From Mycobacterium sp. MS1601 (GTDB lineage Bacteria; Actinomycetota; Actinomycetes; Mycobacteriales; Mycobacteriaceae): a DNA stretch of 64,000 nt. Of this stretch, positions 61,594-64,000 are shown piece after piece. Numbering within the stretch: the stretch's first letter is position 1; every line of letters begins with the position of its first letter. A program made the translations under genes and the position numbers. The notes beneath the pieces are model-generated. The model did not search any database, was not told the DNA's origin, and was given only the letters and a program-made list of their open reading frames with translations. The stretch covers positions 1,798,001 through 1,862,000 of the forward strand of contig NZ_CP019420.1 in assembly GCF_001984215.1 (NCBI RefSeq). The letters are read 5' to 3'.

Positions 61594-62549
61594 GCTTGCG
61601 GCTCCCATGCATACAGCGTCCAGGCCGGGCTGACTTCACTGTCCGGGAAGTCGATGTACGTTGCACTGACCGGCATTCCGATCTTCACCTGGTTGACGTC
61701 CACTCCTCGGAGCTCGCCGAGCATGCGCACGCCCTCATCGAGTTCGACAAGCGCGATGACGAACGGCAAGCTGCGCCCCGGCACCTTGGGCGCGTGATGC
61801 ACGACGTAGCTGAACACCGTGCCGTTGCCGGAGGCGACGAGATAGTCGACGTCGGCATCCTTCCCCTGCCAGACCGCGGGTACCGGAGGGTGTTGCAAGG
61901 AACCGTCGGGTCGTTTCTGAATCCGCAGTTCATGCGCGGCGACACCGTCCCAGAAGAACTTGGTGTCGCGCGACCACGACGGCCGCATCAGCTTGTCTGG
62001 ATCGAGATCCTCAGGGATCGAGGCGGTTTCAGCAGCAGCCTGTTTACCGGCCGGGAGGAATTTCATGATCCGCCAGTCCATGTCGGCGACCTCTTCATCA
62101 CCGACGTGCCAGTGGATCTTCTGGTTGATGAAGTAGCCCTCGCCCAGCGCCGTCTGCTTGGGTCCGACGATGCTGACGATCTCGGCGCTCATCACCACCT
62201 GCTCACCCGGCCGCAGGTATCGGTGGTAGGTCTGGTCGCAGTTGGTGGCGACCACGCCGACATACCCGGCGTCGTCGAACATCTTCATGGCCCGCCCCAG
62301 CGGATCATCCTCTGCGCGGCTGCGACCCAGACCCATCATGGTCCAGACCTGAATCATCGCCGGCGGCGCCACAATACCGTCATGACCGGCCGCCCTGGCG
62401 GCGTCATCGTCGACATAGATCGGATTGGTGTCGCCGATGGCATCCACCCAGTGGTGGATCATGGCCTGGTTCACCGGATCCCGGCCGACAGTCGGCTTGC
62501 TGCGGCCGGACGACAGGAGCTCTGAGATGCCGGCCGTCAGGTCACTCAC
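61590..62549 (-). CDS. chsH2: Steroid side-chain enoyl-CoA hydratase, large subunit with DUF35 domain
   Basis: 319 aa. N-terminal MaoC-like hot-dog part (about 1-180: RDPVNQAMIHHWVDAIGDTNPIYVD, GIVAPPAMIQVWTM), then a C-terminal DUF35 OB-fold part (SLQHPPVPAVWQGKDADVDYLVASGNGTVFSYVVHH). It pairs with ChsH1 for hydration and, through DUF35, with Ltp2 for C-C cleavage. GTGA overlap with chsE2. Confidence 0.95.
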   Translation of the reverse strand: MSDLTAGISELLSSGRSKPTVGRDPVNQAMIHHWVDAIGDTNPIYVDDDAARAAGHDGIVAPPAMIQVWTMMGLGRSRAEDDPLGRAMKMFDDAGYVGVVATNCDQTYHRYLRPGEQVVMSAEIVSIVGPKQTALGEGYFINQKIHWHVGDEEVADMDWRIMKFLPAGKQAAAETASIPEDLDPDKLMRPSWSRDTKFFWDGVAAHELRIQKRPDGSLQHPPVPAVWQGKDADVDYLVASGNGTVFSYVVHHAPKVPGRSLPFVIALVELDEGVRMLGELRGVDVNQVKIGMPVSATYIDFPDSEVSPAWTLYAWEPQA

Positions 62550-63709
62550 CTGGAGACCCTCGGAACCTTGAGCCCCGACGCCGCGATCATCTCCCGCATC
62601 ACTTCGTTCACACCTCCGCCGAACGTGATGACCAGATTGCGCTTGGTCATCTTGTCCAGCCAGTCAAGCAGCTCACCAGTTTCCGGGTCTGCCGGATTGC
62701 CGTATTTACCGACGATCTCCTCGGCCAGCCTGCCGACTTCTTGGATACGCTCGGTCGAAAACACTTTGGTGGCAGCGGCATCGGCAACAGCGATGGTGTC
62801 CCCCGAAGCGGCCACCTGCCAGTTGAGCAGTTCGTTGACCCGCCAGATCGCCTTGATCTGGCCCAGCAGCCGCACCACGTCGTCGTGCTCGATGGGTGTG
62901 ACGCCGTCCGAGCCGGGCTTGGAGGCCCACGCCCGCACGCGGTCGTAGATGCCGGCGACGCGACCTGCGGGGCCGAGGCCGACACGCTCGTGGTTGAGCT
63001 GGGTGGTGATGAGCTTCCAGCCGCCGTTCTCCTCACCGACCAGCATGTCGGCGGGCACCCGCACGTCGTTGTAGTAGGACGCGTTGGTGTGGTGTGCCCC
63101 GTCCGAGAGGATGATCGGGGTCCAGGAGTACCCCGGATCCGAGGTGTCGACGATGAGGATCGAGATGCCCTTGTGCTTGGCGGCTTCCGGGTCGGTGCGC
63201 ACCGCCAGCCAGATGTAGTCGGCGTCATGGGCGCCGGTGGTCCACATCTTCTGACCGTTGACGATGAACTCGTCGCCGTGGCGCACCGCGGTTGTCCGCA
63301 GCGACGCCAGGTCGGTCCCGGCCTCGGGTTCTGAGTAGCCGATCGCGAAATGAATGTCACCGGAGAGGATTCCGGGCAAGAACTTCTTCTTCTGCTCCTC
63401 GGTGCCGTACACCTGGAGGGTGGGCCCCACGGTCTGCAGGGTCACCAGGGGCAGCGGCACGTCGGCCCGGTTGGCCTCGTTGACGAAGATCTGCTGTTCC
63501 ACCGGACCGAAGCCGAGGCCGCCATACTCCTTGGGCCAGCCGACACCGAGCTTGCCGTCGGTGCCCATGCGTTTGATCACCGCACGATACGCCTCGTTGT
63601 GCCGGTCACCGCTCATCGCCTCCTCTTCCTCGGAGGTGATGAGATTCGAGAAGTACTGCCGCAGTTCGGCTTGCAGTGCCCGCTGTTCGGGTGTCAGTTC
63701 GATGTACAT
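62546..63709 (-). CDS. chsE2: Steroid side-chain acyl-CoA dehydrogenase, beta-type subunit
   Basis: 387 aa acyl-CoA dehydrogenase fold (FadE29, Rv3543c). FAIGYSEPEAGTDLASLRTTAVRHGDEFIVNGQKMWTTGAHDADYIW is the FAD/substrate region; ITFGGGVNEVMREMIAASGL is the C-terminal FAD-binding segment. It forms an alpha2beta2 enzyme with ChsE1 that oxidises the 3-carbon side-chain CoA ester. It starts 1 bp after the chsE1 stop. Confidence 0.96.
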   Translation of the reverse strand: MYIELTPEQRALQAELRQYFSNLITSEEEEAMSGDRHNEAYRAVIKRMGTDGKLGVGWPKEYGGLGFGPVEQQIFVNEANRADVPLPLVTLQTVGPTLQVYGTEEQKKKFLPGILSGDIHFAIGYSEPEAGTDLASLRTTAVRHGDEFIVNGQKMWTTGAHDADYIWLAVRTDPEAAKHKGISILIVDTSDPGYSWTPIILSDGAHHTNASYYNDVRVPADMLVGEENGGWKLITTQLNHERVGLGPAGRVAGIYDRVRAWASKPGSDGVTPIEHDDVVRLLGQIKAIWRVNELLNWQVAASGDTIAVADAAATKVFSTERIQEVGRLAEEIVGKYGNPADPETGELLDWLDKMTKRNLVITFGGGVNEVMREMIAASGLKVPRVSR

Positions 63710-63710
63710 G

Positions 63711-64000
63711 TCAGACTCCCACCAGATCCAACCGGTGCGACGGGCCTCCGAGCACCCGGGTCAGATCCTTGATCGACGAGTAGTAGCGGTCCATCGGGTA
63801 GGTGATGTCCATGCCCATGCCGCCGTGCAGGTGGTGACACAGCCGCATGGCCGGGGCCGCCTGCGAGGTCAGCCAGTACCCCAGGACGGCCAGGTCCTCG
63901 TCGGCGTCGAAGCCCTCGGCAAGCAACCACACCGCCGAAGTGGACACCAGCGAGATGGTGCGCGAAGCGATGTACACCTCGGACAGCTGAGCCGCCACCG
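63711..64000 (-). CDS. chsE1: Steroid side-chain acyl-CoA dehydrogenase, alpha-type subunit, 5' part beyond window
   Basis: Only the last 95 residues are present (FadE28, Rv3544c type): LSEVYIASRTISLVSTSAVWLLAEG, then RLCHHLHGGMGMDITYPMDRYYSSIKDLTRVLGG, the C-terminal FAD-binding and active-site part. The frame is open to base 64000. Partner of ChsE2; the operon start and cyp125 are expected further right. Confidence 0.93.
   Translation of the reverse strand, partial: VAAQLSEVYIASRTISLVSTSAVWLLAEGFDADEDLAVLGYWLTSQAAPAMRLCHHLHGGMGMDITYPMDRYYSSIKDLTRVLGGPSHRLDLVGV

Overview
The window looks like the chromosome of a fast-growing mycobacterium (Mycolicibacterium-type). It is GC-rich, uses GTG starts often, chains genes through ATGA/GTGA overlaps, and encodes a PGRS-type glycine-rich protein and mycobacterial lipoproteins. 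It also carries, in M. tuberculosis order, the genes corresponding to Rv3520c-Rv3531c, Rv3534c-Rv3538 and Rv3540c-Rv3544c of the cholesterol catabolic region. Names taken from M. tuberculosis are inferred from protein resemblance and gene order; no search was run.

Left part (1-21334), steroid catabolism: F420-dependent oxidoreductase, DUF35 protein and two SCP2-thiolase-like proteins (Rv3520c-Rv3523 type), kshA, a sulfotransferase/SDR/Rv3531c-like group, hsaF-hsaG-hsaE, kstD and the MaoC-like hydratase (Rv3538 type). Four sites match the KstR operator pattern TnnAACnnGTTnnA exactly (947, 5360, 11903, 18767), each upstream of steroid genes. An IclR regulator, a RecQ helicase fused to a phosphoribosyltransferase-like domain, an alpha/beta hydrolase, a methyltransferase and two lipoproteins lie among them.

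Middle part (about 21335-60034), a 38.7-kb exopolysaccharide (EPS) locus inserted between kstD/Rv3538 and ltp2. It holds seven glycosyltransferases, two flippases, an O-antigen ligase/polymerase-like protein, a Wzc/CpsD-like ATPase, a BcsB-like surface protein, a dedicated GlmS, two sugar epimerases, a CE4 deacetylase, three glycoside hydrolases, a PE-less PGRS protein and three NarL/LuxR-type regulators. One probable operon runs leftwards from glmS (41386) to about 25320. It contains a lysine 2,3-aminomutase-like radical SAM enzyme, a stand-alone NRPS adenylation protein, a free carrier protein, a flavin amine oxidase and a GNAT acyltransferase. The adenylation pocket read from the sequence (DTEDIGTMIK) resembles codes I recall for beta-lysine. 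I propose that this operon makes an amino-acyl (probably beta-lysyl) modified, amino-sugar-containing EPS, built on a Dlt-like logic of adenylation plus carrier protein.

A composite promoter/operator element recurs before four transcription units of the EPS locus (PGRS gene, glmS operon, Pro/Asp-rich protein, GT4 gene). Three of the four copies sit just downstream of a NarL/LuxR-type regulator gene. All three regulators have Asn in place of the phosphoacceptor Asp.

Right part (60035-64000): the igr operon (ltp2, chsH1, chsH2, chsE2, start of chsE1) for removal of the last three side-chain carbons of cholesterol; it continues past the right edge. Three genes (41557-42374, 42428-43485, 46281-47377) carry one-base deletions in short C/G runs. 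These could be sequencing errors, true decay or phase variation.
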